Assembly (NCBI RefSeq): GCF_014640075.1
Contig: NZ_BMGG01000004.1
Span: 195,048 to 259,047, forward strand
Length of the DNA: 64,000 bases
Source: Chelatococcus reniformis
GTDB taxonomy: Bacteria; Pseudomonadota; Alphaproteobacteria; Rhizobiales; Beijerinckiaceae
Reading direction: 5' to 3'
The notes under the pieces are model-generated. The model searched no databases and had not been told where the DNA came from. It saw nothing but the letters and a program-made list of their open reading frames with translations. Below are positions 36,316 through 44,640 of this stretch, piece after piece. The number at the start of each line of letters is the position of its first letter. Position 1 is the first letter of the stretch. A program made the position numbers and the translations under genes.

Positions 36316-37113
36316 TCAGCTGCTCGCCGACTGCCACCTGGGCTTGCGCTTCTCGATGAAGCTCTGCATGCCTTCGGCGGCTTCCTCCCAGCCCCACATC
36401 TCGGCCACGCGGTCGACCGTATAGATCATGTTGTCGGCCGACGTGTGGGTCGACACGTATTCGATCAGCCGCTTGTTGGCGGCCAGCGCGCCCGGAGCGC
36501 ATTGCAGGATCATGTCGATCTCGCGGGCGACGGCCTCGTCGAGGTCGCCCGCCGGCACCGCCTCGGTCAGCAGGCCGATCTGTGCCGCTTCCGCCCCGGA
36601 GATGCGGCGGCCGGTGAGGAACAGCCGCCGCGCGGCGGGCACGCCGATGCGCCGCACGACATAGGGGGAGATCATGCCGGGCAGCAGCCCCAGGCGGGCC
36701 TCGGTGATGGCGAACTGCGCGGTGTCGACGCCGATGGCGATGTCGCACACGGCGATCAGCCCGAGGCCGCCGGCGTAGGCGGGCCCGTTGATGCGGCCGA
36801 TGGCCGGCTTCGACAGGGTATCGAGCTCGCGCAGCCAGAAGGCAAGCTTGCTGGCCTCGGCGAGGCGCTCGCTCTGCGGCCGCGCCGCTTGGGCGCGCTG
36901 GTACTTCAAGTCGCCGCCGGAGCAGAAGGTGACGCCCTGTCCGGAGAGCACCAGAACCCGGATGCCGGGGTCGGTATCGCAGCGGCGGACCGCCTCGCGC
37001 GCCTCGTCGTACATGACGCCGTTCATCGCGTTGTGGGCCTCGGCGCGAGCGAGCGTCAGGCGGGCGACACCGCGTGCGTCGACGTCGAATTCGATGGTGC
37101 TCAGGGGCGGCAT
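36316..37113 (-). CDS. Enoyl-CoA hydratase/isomerase family protein
   Basis: 265-residue crotonase-fold protein with the CoA and oxyanion-hole segments FCSGGDLKYQRA and NGPAYAGGLGLIAVCDIAIG, and ITEARLGLLPGM. It probably hydrates an enoyl-CoA; a methylglutaconyl-CoA hydratase role would complete a leucine-like route here, but crotonase activities are hard to predict. The usual first catalytic Glu is in the GPAYAGG region (often GxxxGGG) and is not clear; the second falls in ITEARLG. ATG 37113 has GAGAGG upstream. Divergent from the SDR gene, with operator 3 between them. Confidence 0.9.
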   Translation of the reverse strand: MPPLSTIEFDVDARGVARLTLARAEAHNAMNGVMYDEAREAVRRCDTDPGIRVLVLSGQGVTFCSGGDLKYQRAQAARPQSERLAEASKLAFWLRELDTLSKPAIGRINGPAYAGGLGLIAVCDIAIGVDTAQFAITEARLGLLPGMISPYVVRRIGVPAARRLFLTGRRISGAEAAQIGLLTEAVPAGDLDEAVAREIDMILQCAPGALAANKRLIEYVSTHTSADNMIYTVDRVAEMWGWEEAAEGMQSFIEKRKPRWQSASS

Positions 37114-37133
37114 TGCGAAGCCTCTCGGTAAAA

Positions 37134-37147
37134 CTAACAAACGTCAG
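37134..37147. promoter_or_regulatory. Palindromic operator 3 (enoyl-CoA hydratase/SDR divergent promoter)
   Basis: CTAACAAACGTCAG matches the shared CTAACA-NN-TGTTAG pattern with two changes, and flanks extend the symmetry to AAACTAAC and GTCAGTTT. It lies 21 bases upstream of the hydratase start and 85 bases from the SDR start. Confidence 0.65.
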
Positions 37148-37231
37148 TTTACTTAACTCGACAACCCGGAGCAATATGGCGGCGTCGGACATCCGTGATC
37201 GTGCCGGCGCGAAGCCAGGAGGAACACGTCG

Positions 37232-37993
37232 ATGGAGCTTTCGTTCTCGCTTGCCGGCCGGTTGGCGCTGGTGACCGGCGGCGGTCAGGGCAACGGCCGC
37301 GCCATCGCCGCGGGGCTTGCCGCGGCCGGCGCCAGGGTGGTCGTCGTCGACGTCAATGGCGAGACCGCCGAGGCGGCGGCGGCGGAGATCGTCCGCACCG
37401 GCGGAGGCGCATGGGCCGCGGCTGTGGACGTCACCGATCGGGCAGCCTGCCGGGCGCTCGCCGACACGATCGGCCGGCGCGAGGGGCCGGTGTCGATCCT
37501 CGTCAACAATGCCGGCATCCTGGTGCGCGGGCCGGTCGACCAGGCGGACGCCGATGGAGCCTGGGACAGGACACTTCGGGTGAATGTCGACGGCACCTAC
37601 AACATGGTGCGCGCCTTCCTGCCGGCGCTGCGCGAGACGCGCGGTGCCATCATCAACCTGGGCTCGATCCAGTCTTTCATCGCCACGCCGAACTCGGCCG
37701 CCTACACGGCGTCGAAAGGCGCCGTCCTCCAACTCACCAAGGCGCTGGCGGTCGAGCTGGCGCGGGATGGGATCCGCGTCAACGCCATCGCGCCCGGTTT
37801 CATCGAGACGCCGATGACGGAGGCGACGCGCGCGCGCCCCGAGAGCATGGCCGCCTTGCTGGCGCATACGCCGATGCGCCGCGTGGGCCAGCCGGCGGAA
37901 CTCGCCGGCGCCGCGGTGTTTCTGGCATCGGCGGCTGCGAGCTATGTCACCGGCGCAACGTTGCCGGTCGACGGCGGCTATCTCGCGCAATGA
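37232..37993 (+). CDS. SDR-family oxidoreductase (3-oxoacyl reductase-like)
   Basis: 253 residues of the classical short-chain dehydrogenase family: cofactor loop VTGGGQGNGRAIA, acidic residue VVDVNG typical of NAD(H) preference, NNAGI, catalytic Ser in NLGSIQS, and YTASK. The C terminus TLPVDGGYLAQ is standard. It likely oxidises a 3-hydroxyacyl-CoA or an alcohol intermediate of the pathway. Its stop overlaps the next gene's ATG (ATGA). Confidence 0.92.
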   Translation: MELSFSLAGRLALVTGGGQGNGRAIAAGLAAAGARVVVVDVNGETAEAAAAEIVRTGGGAWAAAVDVTDRAACRALADTIGRREGPVSILVNNAGILVRGPVDQADADGAWDRTLRVNVDGTYNMVRAFLPALRETRGAIINLGSIQSFIATPNSAAYTASKGAVLQLTKALAVELARDGIRVNAIAPGFIETPMTEATRARPESMAALLAHTPMRRVGQPAELAGAAVFLASAAASYVTGATLPVDGGYLAQ

Positions 37994-38559
37994 CCGGCCG
38001 TCTCGACGCCTGCGAGCCGCCGCGGGAGTGCCTCGCGGTGCGCGCCGTCTGCATCCTGGCCGCGCCGGCGACCGAGGTGTGGGCCTTGATCGGCGATTTC
38101 GGCGGGGTGGCGGCCTGGCTCCCGGGCATCGAGGCGGTGACGCTGACGGGCCAGGGGATCGGCGCGATCCGGGTTTGCCGCACGGCTGCCGGCACCTTTC
38201 GCGAGCGGCTGACCGCGGCCGAGACGCAATCCTGCCGCTACGTGATCGACGCCGGACCTCTGCCGGTGAGCCGCTACGAGGCGACGCTCTCGGTCGGGCC
38301 GTGGGCCGGCGGCACGCACTGCCGTGTCGTATGGACATCGACGTTCACGGCCGACGGTGTCGACGACGGCGCCGCGCGGCGGCGCGTCGAGCGCATTTTC
38401 CTCGCCGGGCTCGGCGGGTTGTGCGCGCGCTATGGCGCCGCCCCCGACGGCAGCGTCAGGCTTGACAACATCCAGCACCAAATTAACGGTTGTTTGTTAG
38501 TTAATGGAGCGGCCAGCCGCTCGCAGCCCGGGGGGAGGTCGGCATGGCCGAACAAGTGA
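37990..38559 (+). CDS. SRPBCC/START-like small-molecule-binding protein
   Basis: 189 residues. Residues about 15-155 fit the polyketide-cyclase/SRPBCC pattern (AVCILAAPATEVWALIGDFG, WLPGIEAV, CRVVWTSTF), a hydrophobic-pocket fold that binds lipids or aromatic ligands. Starts inside the SDR stop (ATGA overlap). The last 25 residues are unlike the family and run through a candidate operator and into the cupin gene start (16-base overlap), so the C terminus may be an accidental extension. Its exact role is unknown. Confidence 0.8.
   Translation: MTGRLDACEPPRECLAVRAVCILAAPATEVWALIGDFGGVAAWLPGIEAVTLTGQGIGAIRVCRTAAGTFRERLTAAETQSCRYVIDAGPLPVSRYEATLSVGPWAGGTHCRVVWTSTFTADGVDDGAARRRVERIFLAGLGGLCARYGAAPDGSVRLDNIQHQINGCLLVNGAASRSQPGGRSAWPNK
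38485..38502. promoter_or_regulatory. Weak copy of the shared operator upstream of the cupin gene
   Basis: The right half TGTTAGTT is exact while the left half (AACGGTTG) matches only in AAC. The longer symmetry ATTAAC-N12-GTTAAT around it (38482-38505) is perfect. It lies 41 bases upstream of the cupin ATG, inside the end of the SRPBCC gene. Could give the cupin and hydrolase genes their own promoter. Confidence 0.35.
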
Positions 38560-39005
38560 AACCCATCGTCACCCGCAAGGACCACCTCGACACGCAGACG
38601 GCCCAGTCCGGGGGCGCCGTCCGCGTCTCGGGCGTGAGCCGCCAGCACACGCCGGCGACCCGGCTCTGGTATGGCAAGGTCAGCAACGAGCCGGGATTCC
38701 GGTCGCTGCCCCATCACCACGGTGAGGCCGAGACCGGCGGCTATGTCCTGCACGGCCGCGGCCGGATCTACTACGGCGACAACTATGGCGAATGGATCGA
38801 CATGGCGGAGGGCGACTTCGTCTTCGTGCCGCCGTTCATGCCGCACGTGGAGGTCAACCTGAGTGCCGAGGACGATCTCGTCTGGCTCACCACGCGCACG
38901 CCCGAGAACATCGTCATCAATCTGCCCGATGTTGCCGACGAGGCGCTCGCCGGCTTCGCCGAGATCGCCGCGGCCGCCGCCGCCCACGCCAAAGCCAAAG
39001 CTTGA
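38544..39005 (+). CDS. Cupin-domain protein
   Basis: 153 residues with one cupin barrel: motif 1 PHHHGEAETGGYVLHGRG (metal-binding His cluster and Glu) and motif 2 EGDFVFVPPFMPHVEVN. It may be a small dioxygenase, an isomerase or a ligand sensor. Too short for a gentisate dioxygenase, which has two cupin domains. A GGGGGGAGG lies just before the ATG. The FAH-family gene follows after 14 bases, suggesting the two work together. Confidence 0.88.
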   Translation: MAEQVKPIVTRKDHLDTQTAQSGGAVRVSGVSRQHTPATRLWYGKVSNEPGFRSLPHHHGEAETGGYVLHGRGRIYYGDNYGEWIDMAEGDFVFVPPFMPHVEVNLSAEDDLVWLTTRTPENIVINLPDVADEALAGFAEIAAAAAAHAKAKA

Positions 39006-39019
39006 TCGGGTCCGCTGCC

Positions 39020-39733
39020 ATGCATGCCTTCGTCGTCGAGCCGCCGGCCGTTTCCTACCTGGACGTCGCCGGCGAGGGCGGCCGCTTTCCGGTCCGCCGC
39101 ATCTTCTGCGTCGGTCGCAACTACGCTGCCCACGCCAGGGAAATGGGCAAGGATCCCGATCGCGAGGCCCCGTTCTTCTTCACCAAGCCGGCCGATGCTG
39201 TGGTCCGCAACGGCACGACGGTGCCCTATCCGCCCGAGACCGCAAACCTCCACCACGAGATCGAGCTTGTCGTGGCGATCGGTCGGGCCGGGTGCGAGGT
39301 GGCAGCGCACGAGGCCCTCGACCTGGTCTGGGGCTATGGCGTCGGCATCGATCTGACGCGCCGCGACCTGCAGATCGCCGCGCGGGACAGCGGCCGCCCC
39401 TGGGACTGGGGCAAGGCCTTCGACCGCTCGGCGCCGATCGCGCCGCTGCATCCCGTCGAGGGGGTCGGCCATCCCGCAAGCGGCCGCATCTGGCTCGCGG
39501 TCAACGGCGACATCCGGCAGGACGCGGATATCGCCGATCTGATCTGGAGCGTCCCGGAGATCATCGCGATCCTGTCGCGCTCCATGGCGCTGCGGCCCGG
39601 CGACCTGATCATGACCGGGACGCCCGCCGGCGTCGGCCCTCTGGTTGCGGGCGATGCGGTCACCGGCGGCGTCGCCGGATTGAGCGACATCGATATCAGG
39701 ATCGGCCCACGCCCGGTCGCGATCGACACGTGA
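39020..39733 (+). CDS. Fumarylacetoacetase-family hydrolase (fumarylpyruvate hydrolase-like)
   Basis: 237 residues of the FAH superfamily: FCVGRNYAAHAREMG, PFFFTKPADAV, metal-binding HHEIELVVAIG and MTGTPAGVGPL. Family members split acylpyruvates such as fumarylpyruvate, or decarboxylate/isomerise ring-cleavage products. It is much shorter than FahA at 6737. Being next to a cupin, it may act on a ring-cleavage product; substrate not determinable. The DNA reads ATGCATGCC, and the first ATG (39020) is in frame. Confidence 0.9.
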   Translation: MHAFVVEPPAVSYLDVAGEGGRFPVRRIFCVGRNYAAHAREMGKDPDREAPFFFTKPADAVVRNGTTVPYPPETANLHHEIELVVAIGRAGCEVAAHEALDLVWGYGVGIDLTRRDLQIAARDSGRPWDWGKAFDRSAPIAPLHPVEGVGHPASGRIWLAVNGDIRQDADIADLIWSVPEIIAILSRSMALRPGDLIMTGTPAGVGPLVAGDAVTGGVAGLSDIDIRIGPRPVAIDT

Positions 39734-39764
39734 AGGCGAAGCCCGAAACGCCTCTCAGCCGCCG

Positions 39765-39786
39765 TGGCCGGGGCCAAGCCCGGCCA
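39765..39786. terminator. REP-like hairpin at a convergent junction
   Basis: TGGCCGGG pairs with CCCGGCCA across GCCAAG, followed by TGACGGCG. It sits between the FAH-family gene (stop 39733) and the convergent gene at 39811. Same repeat family as at 33271, 36193 and 48329; likely works as a bidirectional terminator. Confidence 0.65.
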
Positions 39787-39810
39787 TGACGGCGGGGCGG
39801 CCTTAGCCTC

Positions 39811-40293
39811 TTACGCCAGCTCGGCCTCGACGAGTGCGCGCGCCGGCGGGATCCAGATCGCGTCGATCGCCGCAAAGTCCGCCTCCGACAAGTCGACGGC
39901 GGCCTCGAACGTCATGGGATCCATGTGCCCGTTCAGCACGTCCGGATAGGGCCACCGTACGGCAGCGACGACGCGCTCACCGGCGCGCAGCTCGATCACC
40001 AGCGGCGACCCGCCGCTCGAACCGTGGCCGCTCTGGTAGCCGTCGCCGATGCAGTAGAGCTCCACCCGGGCCGGGCCGTCCCGCCGTCGCTGCAGCGAGA
40101 TCTCGAGGTCGAGCAGGCCGAAGCCGGCGTGATCCTGCGGCGCCGCCTCGTAGAAGTAGATGTGCGGGACGCGCGCGTATTTGACCGGGCCGTCGGCCAG
40201 GTCGTTCGGCACCTGCGCGTCCGGGCGCCCCGGCGTGCGCGGCGGCACCGGCCCGAGCAGGCTTGTTTGCGGCAGGGAGCAGCAGTCGCTCAA
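39811..40293 (-). CDS. Hypothetical protein coupled to the amidohydrolase gene
   Basis: 160 residues, not recognised. It has no signal peptide or membrane segment. It is Pro-rich at the start with a Cys-Cys pair (SDCCSLPQTS), then a mixed beta pattern (VELYCIGDGYQSGHGSSGG, ELRAGERVVAAVRWPYPDVL) suggesting a small beta-sandwich or Rieske-subunit-like fold. The start is TTG 40293, whose TTGA overlaps the amidohydrolase stop by 4 bases, so it is translated after that gene. Probably an accessory protein of the ring-cleavage pathway. Confidence 0.7.
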   Translation of the reverse strand: MSDCCSLPQTSLLGPVPPRTPGRPDAQVPNDLADGPVKYARVPHIYFYEAAPQDHAGFGLLDLEISLQRRRDGPARVELYCIGDGYQSGHGSSGGSPLVIELRAGERVVAAVRWPYPDVLNGHMDPMTFEAAVDLSEADFAAIDAIWIPPARALVEAELA

Positions 40294-41399
40294 GTGTATG
40301 ACCCCTGTTGTCGTTGCGAAGGCGTTGCGGTCGTGACGGCGGCGGCCAGGGCTCCCCCGGCGGCCCGGCCGAGGAAGGCGAGGGCGTTGTCCCAGGCGAT
40401 GGCGGGGCGCGTGCCCAGCGCGGCCTCGGCGAAGGCGGCGGGCTCGGGCTGGCGGATGGCGAACGGATAATCCGAGCCGACCACGATTTGCTCCTCGCCG
40501 ACCGCGTCGGCCAGGAAGCGCAGTGCCGCGCCGTCGTAGAGCACCGTATCGTACCAGAAGCGGGTGGCCAGCACCGAGGGCTTGTCGGGCATTGTCTTGC
40601 GCATGGCGCCGCCGAGCGCGAAGCCGCGGTCGAGCCGCGGCAGGATCCAGGGCAGGGCGCCGCCGCCGTGGCTCAGCATCACGCGCAACGCGGGGAAACG
40701 GGACATCGTGCCGCTCGTCAGGAGCGAGGTGGCGGAGAGCGCGGTCTCCAGGGGAAAGGCGGCGACCGCGGCCAGCTCCGGCGGGCCGCCGATGCGGTCG
40801 AGCCCCCCCGGGTGCAGCGGATGCACGAGGACGCCGAGGTCGAGTGCCTGCGCCGCTTCGTAGATCGGCTGCAGGGACGCGTCGCCGAGCGGCACGCCCG
40901 CGATGTGGGTGCCGATCTCGATGCCGCCGAGCCCCAGCGCCTTGACCTGCTCCAGGCCCCGAATCGCCCGGACGGTGTCCTGCATCGCGACCATGCCGAG
41001 GCCCGCGAAGCGGCCGGGCGCCTCCGCGATCATGCGCGCGATGTCGGTGTTGACGATGGTGGCCAGATCCTCCGCCTCGGCCGGCTCCAGCCAGTGCGAC
41101 AGAAGCTCGGGCATCGGCGACAGCACCTGCGCCTCCACGCCCTCCTCGGCGAGGTCGCCCAGTCGGCGCGGCACGTCCCAGCAGCGGGAATCGATGATTC
41201 GAAAGACCTTGCCGGCGATGACGACGGCGGCGACGCCGTCATCGCGCACCTCGACCGACGGCCAGTGCCGGCTGCGCGCGGCGTCCGCGGCCAGCCGCGG
41301 CACCACGTGGGTGTGAACATCGATGGCCCGGCCCAAGACGCCCTCCCTGGGATCCGCGGTGGGATCTCCGTGGAGCTGCGGCGGCAACCGTGCGGGCAC
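40290..41399 (-). CDS. Amidohydrolase-family decarboxylase/hydrolase (ACMSD-like)
   Basis: 369 residues of the amidohydrolase 2 family, which includes ACMSD and 2,3-dihydroxybenzoate-type decarboxylases: metal motif AIDVHTHVVP, GIEIGTHIAG, LDLGVLVHPLHPGG, catalytic LSHGGGALPWIL and VGSDYPFA. These enzymes usually remove CO2 non-oxidatively from an aromatic or ring-opened acid. Beside a Rieske oxygenase and an extradiol dioxygenase, it could decarboxylate the ring-cleavage product. GTG 41399 is chosen because GAGGAG lies 7 bases upstream; a TTG 8 codons upstream would fall within the conserved promoter element. Confidence 0.88.
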   Translation of the reverse strand: MPARLPPQLHGDPTADPREGVLGRAIDVHTHVVPRLAADAARSRHWPSVEVRDDGVAAVVIAGKVFRIIDSRCWDVPRRLGDLAEEGVEAQVLSPMPELLSHWLEPAEAEDLATIVNTDIARMIAEAPGRFAGLGMVAMQDTVRAIRGLEQVKALGLGGIEIGTHIAGVPLGDASLQPIYEAAQALDLGVLVHPLHPGGLDRIGGPPELAAVAAFPLETALSATSLLTSGTMSRFPALRVMLSHGGGALPWILPRLDRGFALGGAMRKTMPDKPSVLATRFWYDTVLYDGAALRFLADAVGEEQIVVGSDYPFAIRQPEPAAFAEAALGTRPAIAWDNALAFLGRAAGGALAAAVTTATPSQRQQGSYT

Positions 41400-41408
41400 C
41401 GGCGAGCT

Positions 41409-41440
41409 CCTCTTTACAAACAAGCTGGACTGCTTTTAAA
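41409..41440 (-). promoter_or_regulatory. Conserved promoter element A (amidohydrolase / Rieske divergent region)
   Basis: On the minus strand this region reads TTTAAAAG-CAGTCCA-N6-TTGTAAAGAGG. The same block, with 18 of 18 bases identical in CAGTCCA-N6-TTGTAAAGAGG, occurs at 51348-51371 ahead of a substrate-binding protein gene. It lies in the 200-base gap between the divergent amidohydrolase and Rieske operons. Confidence 0.7.
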
Positions 41441-41599
41441 TGATCGTCAAGGCACGCTGCAGAGGCCGTTTCGAAGCCGCCAGGGAGAGGACGATATGCG
41501 TCCGGCCGCCCCCGGTCGAGACCGGGATACCGATCCAGGAGCTTTTTATTCGGCAGAGGCGGCCGCGCGACGGCTCGGCCGCGGCCGCGAGCCCGGGCC

Positions 41600-42811
41600 G
41601 TGACCGCGTCGGACGCTCGCATCTTGATCGTCGGCGCCGGCCAGGCCGGCGGCCGCGCGGCCGAGGCATTGCGCGCTGCGGGGCACCGCGGCCCGCTGAC
41701 GCTGCTCGGCGAGGAGCGGCACCCCCCCTACGAGCGGCCGCAACTCTCCAAGGCGATCCTGCTCGACGATGTGGCGGCTCCGGCCTTCATGCGGCCGGAC
41801 GCGGATTGGCCGGCGCTCGGGATCGATCTGGTCGTCGGTGCTGCGGCGGTCGACGGCGACCTGGGGCAGCGCCGCGTCGGCCTCGCCGACGGCCGCGAGT
41901 ACGCGTTCGACAAGCTGCTGATCGCGACGGGCACGCGACCGCGGCGGCTCGAGCCGCTGGAGGAGGGGCCGCTGCCGGTCCTCTATCTCCGCGATCTCGA
42001 CGATGCCCTGGTGCTGCGCTGCGCCCTGGCCCCCGGCCGCCGCGTCGTGCTCATCGGCGGCGGCGTCATCGGCCTCGAGGTGGCGGCGGCGGCGGTGGGC
42101 CGCGGTTGCACCGTCACCGTCGTCGAGGCGGCTCCCCGCCTCATGCCGCACGTGGGCTCCGCATCACTCAGCCGGTTCATGGACGAACTGCATCGTGACC
42201 GCGGCGTCGCTATTCGCTGCGGGGTCACCGCGATGGGCCAGACCAGCGGCGGTGTCGACCTGTCGGACGGCAGCTCCGTCGCCGCCGATATCGTTCTGAT
42301 CGGCGTCGGCGTCGAGCCGGCGCTCGGTCTGGCGCGCGCCCTCGGGCTCGGCGACGGTCAGGGAATCGGCGTCGATGCCACGGGCGCCACCGCGGCCGAC
42401 GGCATCTACGCCGCCGGCGACGTGGCGCTGCAATGGAGCCGCTGCCACGGACGCGCGCTGCGCCTGGAGAATTGGGCGAACGCGCAGAACCAGGCGATCG
42501 CGACGGCCCGCACCATGGCCGGCGAGGCCATGTCCTACGACGTCCCGTCGTGGTTCTGGTCCGACCAGTTCGACGCCAATGTCCAAGTGGTGGGCGATCC
42601 CGGTGCCGGCGAGGAGTTCGTTCGCGGCGATCCCGCCTCCGGCCGCTTTGCCGTGCTCAGCCTCGCCGGAGACGAGATCGTCGGCGGCATCACTGTGAAC
42701 GGTGCGCGCGATATGGCCGTCCTGCGCCGGCTGGTCGCGGCCGGCAAGCGGATCGCGCTCTCCGATTGGCAGAACCCGGCCTATGACCTGCGCCAATCGC
42801 TCAAGGCCTAA
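41600..42811 (+). CDS. NAD(P)H:ferredoxin reductase of the Rieske oxygenase
   Basis: 403 residues of the class III oxygenase-coupled NAD(H)-ferredoxin reductase family: FAD Rossmann motif [43 protein letters not shown] motif [26 protein letters not shown], and the family C-terminal domain with [15 protein letters not shown]. It passes electrons from NADH to the Rieske ferredoxin at 45435. The start is GTG 41600, the first start in the frame; ribosome site weak. First gene of the plus-strand operon. Confidence 0.92.
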   Translation: MTASDARILIVGAGQAGGRAAEALRAAGHRGPLTLLGEERHPPYERPQLSKAILLDDVAAPAFMRPDADWPALGIDLVVGAAAVDGDLGQRRVGLADGREYAFDKLLIATGTRPRRLEPLEEGPLPVLYLRDLDDALVLRCALAPGRRVVLIGGGVIGLEVAAAAVGRGCTVTVVEAAPRLMPHVGSASLSRFMDELHRDRGVAIRCGVTAMGQTSGGVDLSDGSSVAADIVLIGVGVEPALGLARALGLGDGQGIGVDATGATAADGIYAAGDVALQWSRCHGRALRLENWANAQNQAIATARTMAGEAMSYDVPSWFWSDQFDANVQVVGDPGAGEEFVRGDPASGRFAVLSLAGDEIVGGITVNGARDMAVLRRLVAAGKRIALSDWQNPAYDLRQSLKA

Positions 42812-42830
42812 GAAGACAAGGGAGGAAGGG

Positions 42831-44123
42831 ATGATGGAACGAAGCGAACAACCCGCCATATGGGTCGACGAGGGGCAAAAGTTCTTCAAGGTCGCACGGC
42901 GCAACTTCGTCGATCCGGAGATCTGGCAGGCGGAGAAAGAGCGGATTTTCGAGCATTGCTGGCTCTACCTCGGCCACGAGTCCGAAGTGGCCAAGCCGGG
43001 CGATTTCATCACCCGCACCGTGGCCGGGCGCGGCATCCTGTTCACCCGCGACAGCAAGGGCGAGCTTCGGGCGCTGCTCAACACCTGCCCGCACCGCGGC
43101 GCGCAGGTCTGCCGCGAGCGCAAGGGCAGCGCCAAGTCGTTCCAGTGCTTCTACCACGGCTGGGTGTTCGGCGCCGACGGCCGGCTGCGCAGCCAGCCGG
43201 GCGAGGCCTCCTATGCGGAGGGCTTCAAGGCCCGCGAGTCGTCGAACATGACGCCGGTGCCACGCTTCGAGAGCTACCGCGGCTTCAACTTCGTCTGCTT
43301 CGATCGGGATGTCGTTCCGCTCGATGAATATCTGGCAGGCGCCAAGGAGTATCTGGACATCGTCTGCGACCAATCGGCGTCCGGCATGTCGATCGTTGCG
43401 GGCACCCAGGAGTATTCGATCCGGGCCAACTGGAAGCTGCTGACCGAGAACAGCATCGACGGCTACCACGCCACCACGACGCACGCGACCTACTTCGACT
43501 ACCTCATGAACACGACCGACGGGCTCACGGGCGGGCGCATGGGCGGCTTCGGCATCGACCTGGGCAACGGACACGCGGTGCTGGAATACGGTGCGCCGTG
43601 GGGGCGGCCCGTCGCGCAGTGGATCCCGGCCTGGGGGGAGGACGGCCGCCGGGAGATCGACAGGCTCTATGCCAGGCTCGTAGCCGATTACGGGGAGGCG
43701 CGGGCCGACCGTATCGCCAAGATGAACCGCAATCTGTTCATCTTCCCGAACCTGGTCATCAACGACATCATGGCGACCACCGTGCGCACCTACTATCCGG
43801 TTGCGCCCGACTACATGACGATCAATGCCTGGGCGGTTGCGCCCAACGAAGAGACCGCCTGGGCGCGCAAGTTCCGACTTTACAACTTCCTGGAGTTCCT
43901 GGGACCGGGCGGCTTTGCCACGCCCGACGATGCAGAGGCGCTGGAGCACTGCCAGCGCGGCTTCGCCAACAACAAGGAAGCCCAATGGAATGACATCTCC
44001 AAGGGGATGGGCAAGGCGCGTCCGTCCTACGACGACGAGCTGCAGATGCGGGCGTTCTGGACGCAATGGAACAATCGCATGTTCCCGCCGCCGACCGTGA
44101 ACAAGGCCCAGGCCGCCGCGTGA
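42831..44123 (+). CDS. Rieske ring-hydroxylating dioxygenase, alpha subunit
   Basis: 430-residue oxygenase component. The Rieske [2Fe-2S] ligands are C86-P-H88 and C106-F-Y-H109. The mononuclear iron site shows D210, H213 and H218 in [12 protein letters not shown], with a third acidic ligand expected near the C-terminal third. It should add O2 across an aromatic ring to give a cis-dihydrodiol. The accompanying ferredoxin, reductase, dehydrogenase, extradiol enzyme and ACMSD-like decarboxylase resemble in outline the p-cumate/benzoate-type systems, so the substrate is probably an aromatic carboxylate. GGAGGAAGGG precedes tandem ATGs at 42831 and 42834. Confidence 0.95.
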   Translation: MMERSEQPAIWVDEGQKFFKVARRNFVDPEIWQAEKERIFEHCWLYLGHESEVAKPGDFITRTVAGRGILFTRDSKGELRALLNTCPHRGAQVCRERKGSAKSFQCFYHGWVFGADGRLRSQPGEASYAEGFKARESSNMTPVPRFESYRGFNFVCFDRDVVPLDEYLAGAKEYLDIVCDQSASGMSIVAGTQEYSIRANWKLLTENSIDGYHATTTHATYFDYLMNTTDGLTGGRMGGFGIDLGNGHAVLEYGAPWGRPVAQWIPAWGEDGRREIDRLYARLVADYGEARADRIAKMNRNLFIFPNLVINDIMATTVRTYYPVAPDYMTINAWAVAPNEETAWARKFRLYNFLEFLGPGGFATPDDAEALEHCQRGFANNKEAQWNDISKGMGKARPSYDDELQMRAFWTQWNNRMFPPPTVNKAQAAA

Positions 44124-44134
44124 GGGAGGATGAG

Positions 44135-44632
44135 ATGTCTGCGACCATGACCCGTGTGAGCCGCGCCGAGGTGGAGGACTTCCTCTTCAGCGAGGCCGAC
44201 CTGCTCGACCAGTGGCGCCTGCCCGAGTGGCTCGGCCTGTTCACCGACGACGCCACCTACGAGGTGCCGTGCACCGACCTGCCGGCCGACGCACGCTCGG
44301 ACGAGAGCCTGTTCTACATCGCCGACGACCGCTTTCGCCTGGGCGAGCGCGTCAAGCGGCTGATGAAGCGCACGGCCCACGCGGAGTTCCCGCATTCCAA
44401 GACGCGCCGCCTGATCGGCAACGTGCGTGTCCTCGCCCAGCAGGATGACCAGGTCGACGCCAAGGCGGTGTTCGCCACCTACCGCACCAAGGACGGCGTC
44501 ACCGACCTCTACGTCGGAGCCGCCTACTACGAGCTGGTCGTCACCGCCGACGGCCTGCGCATCCGCTCCAAGCGCTGTGTGCTGGACAGCGACAGCCTGA
44601 GGCCCAGCGGCCGCATCTCGATCGTGCTGTGA
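44135..44632 (+). CDS. Ring-hydroxylating dioxygenase, beta subunit
   Basis: 165 residues of the small-subunit family with the NTF2-like cone fold: VSRAEVEDFLFSEADLLDQW, WLGLFTDDATYEVP, RTAHAEFPHSKTRRLIGNVR, and KRCVLDSDSLRPSGRISIVL at the end. It is structural and helps the alpha3beta3 assembly. GAGGGAGGATGAG before ATG 44135 is a strong ribosome site; it follows the alpha gene by 11 bases. Confidence 0.94.
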   Translation: MSATMTRVSRAEVEDFLFSEADLLDQWRLPEWLGLFTDDATYEVPCTDLPADARSDESLFYIADDRFRLGERVKRLMKRTAHAEFPHSKTRRLIGNVRVLAQQDDQVDAKAVFATYRTKDGVTDLYVGAAYYELVVTADGLRIRSKRCVLDSDSLRPSGRISIVL

Positions 44633-44640
44633 GGGACGCC

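Noticed and set aside
38544-39733. Cupin plus FAH-family genes as a gentisate dioxygenase/fumarylpyruvate hydrolase pair
   Set aside because: The cupin protein has a single domain of 153 residues, too short for a gentisate 1,2-dioxygenase; kept as unassigned functions.
41399-41423. TTG start at 41423 for the amidohydrolase
   Set aside because: It lies within the conserved promoter block shared with 51346-51371, and GTG 41399 has a well-spaced GAGGAG.
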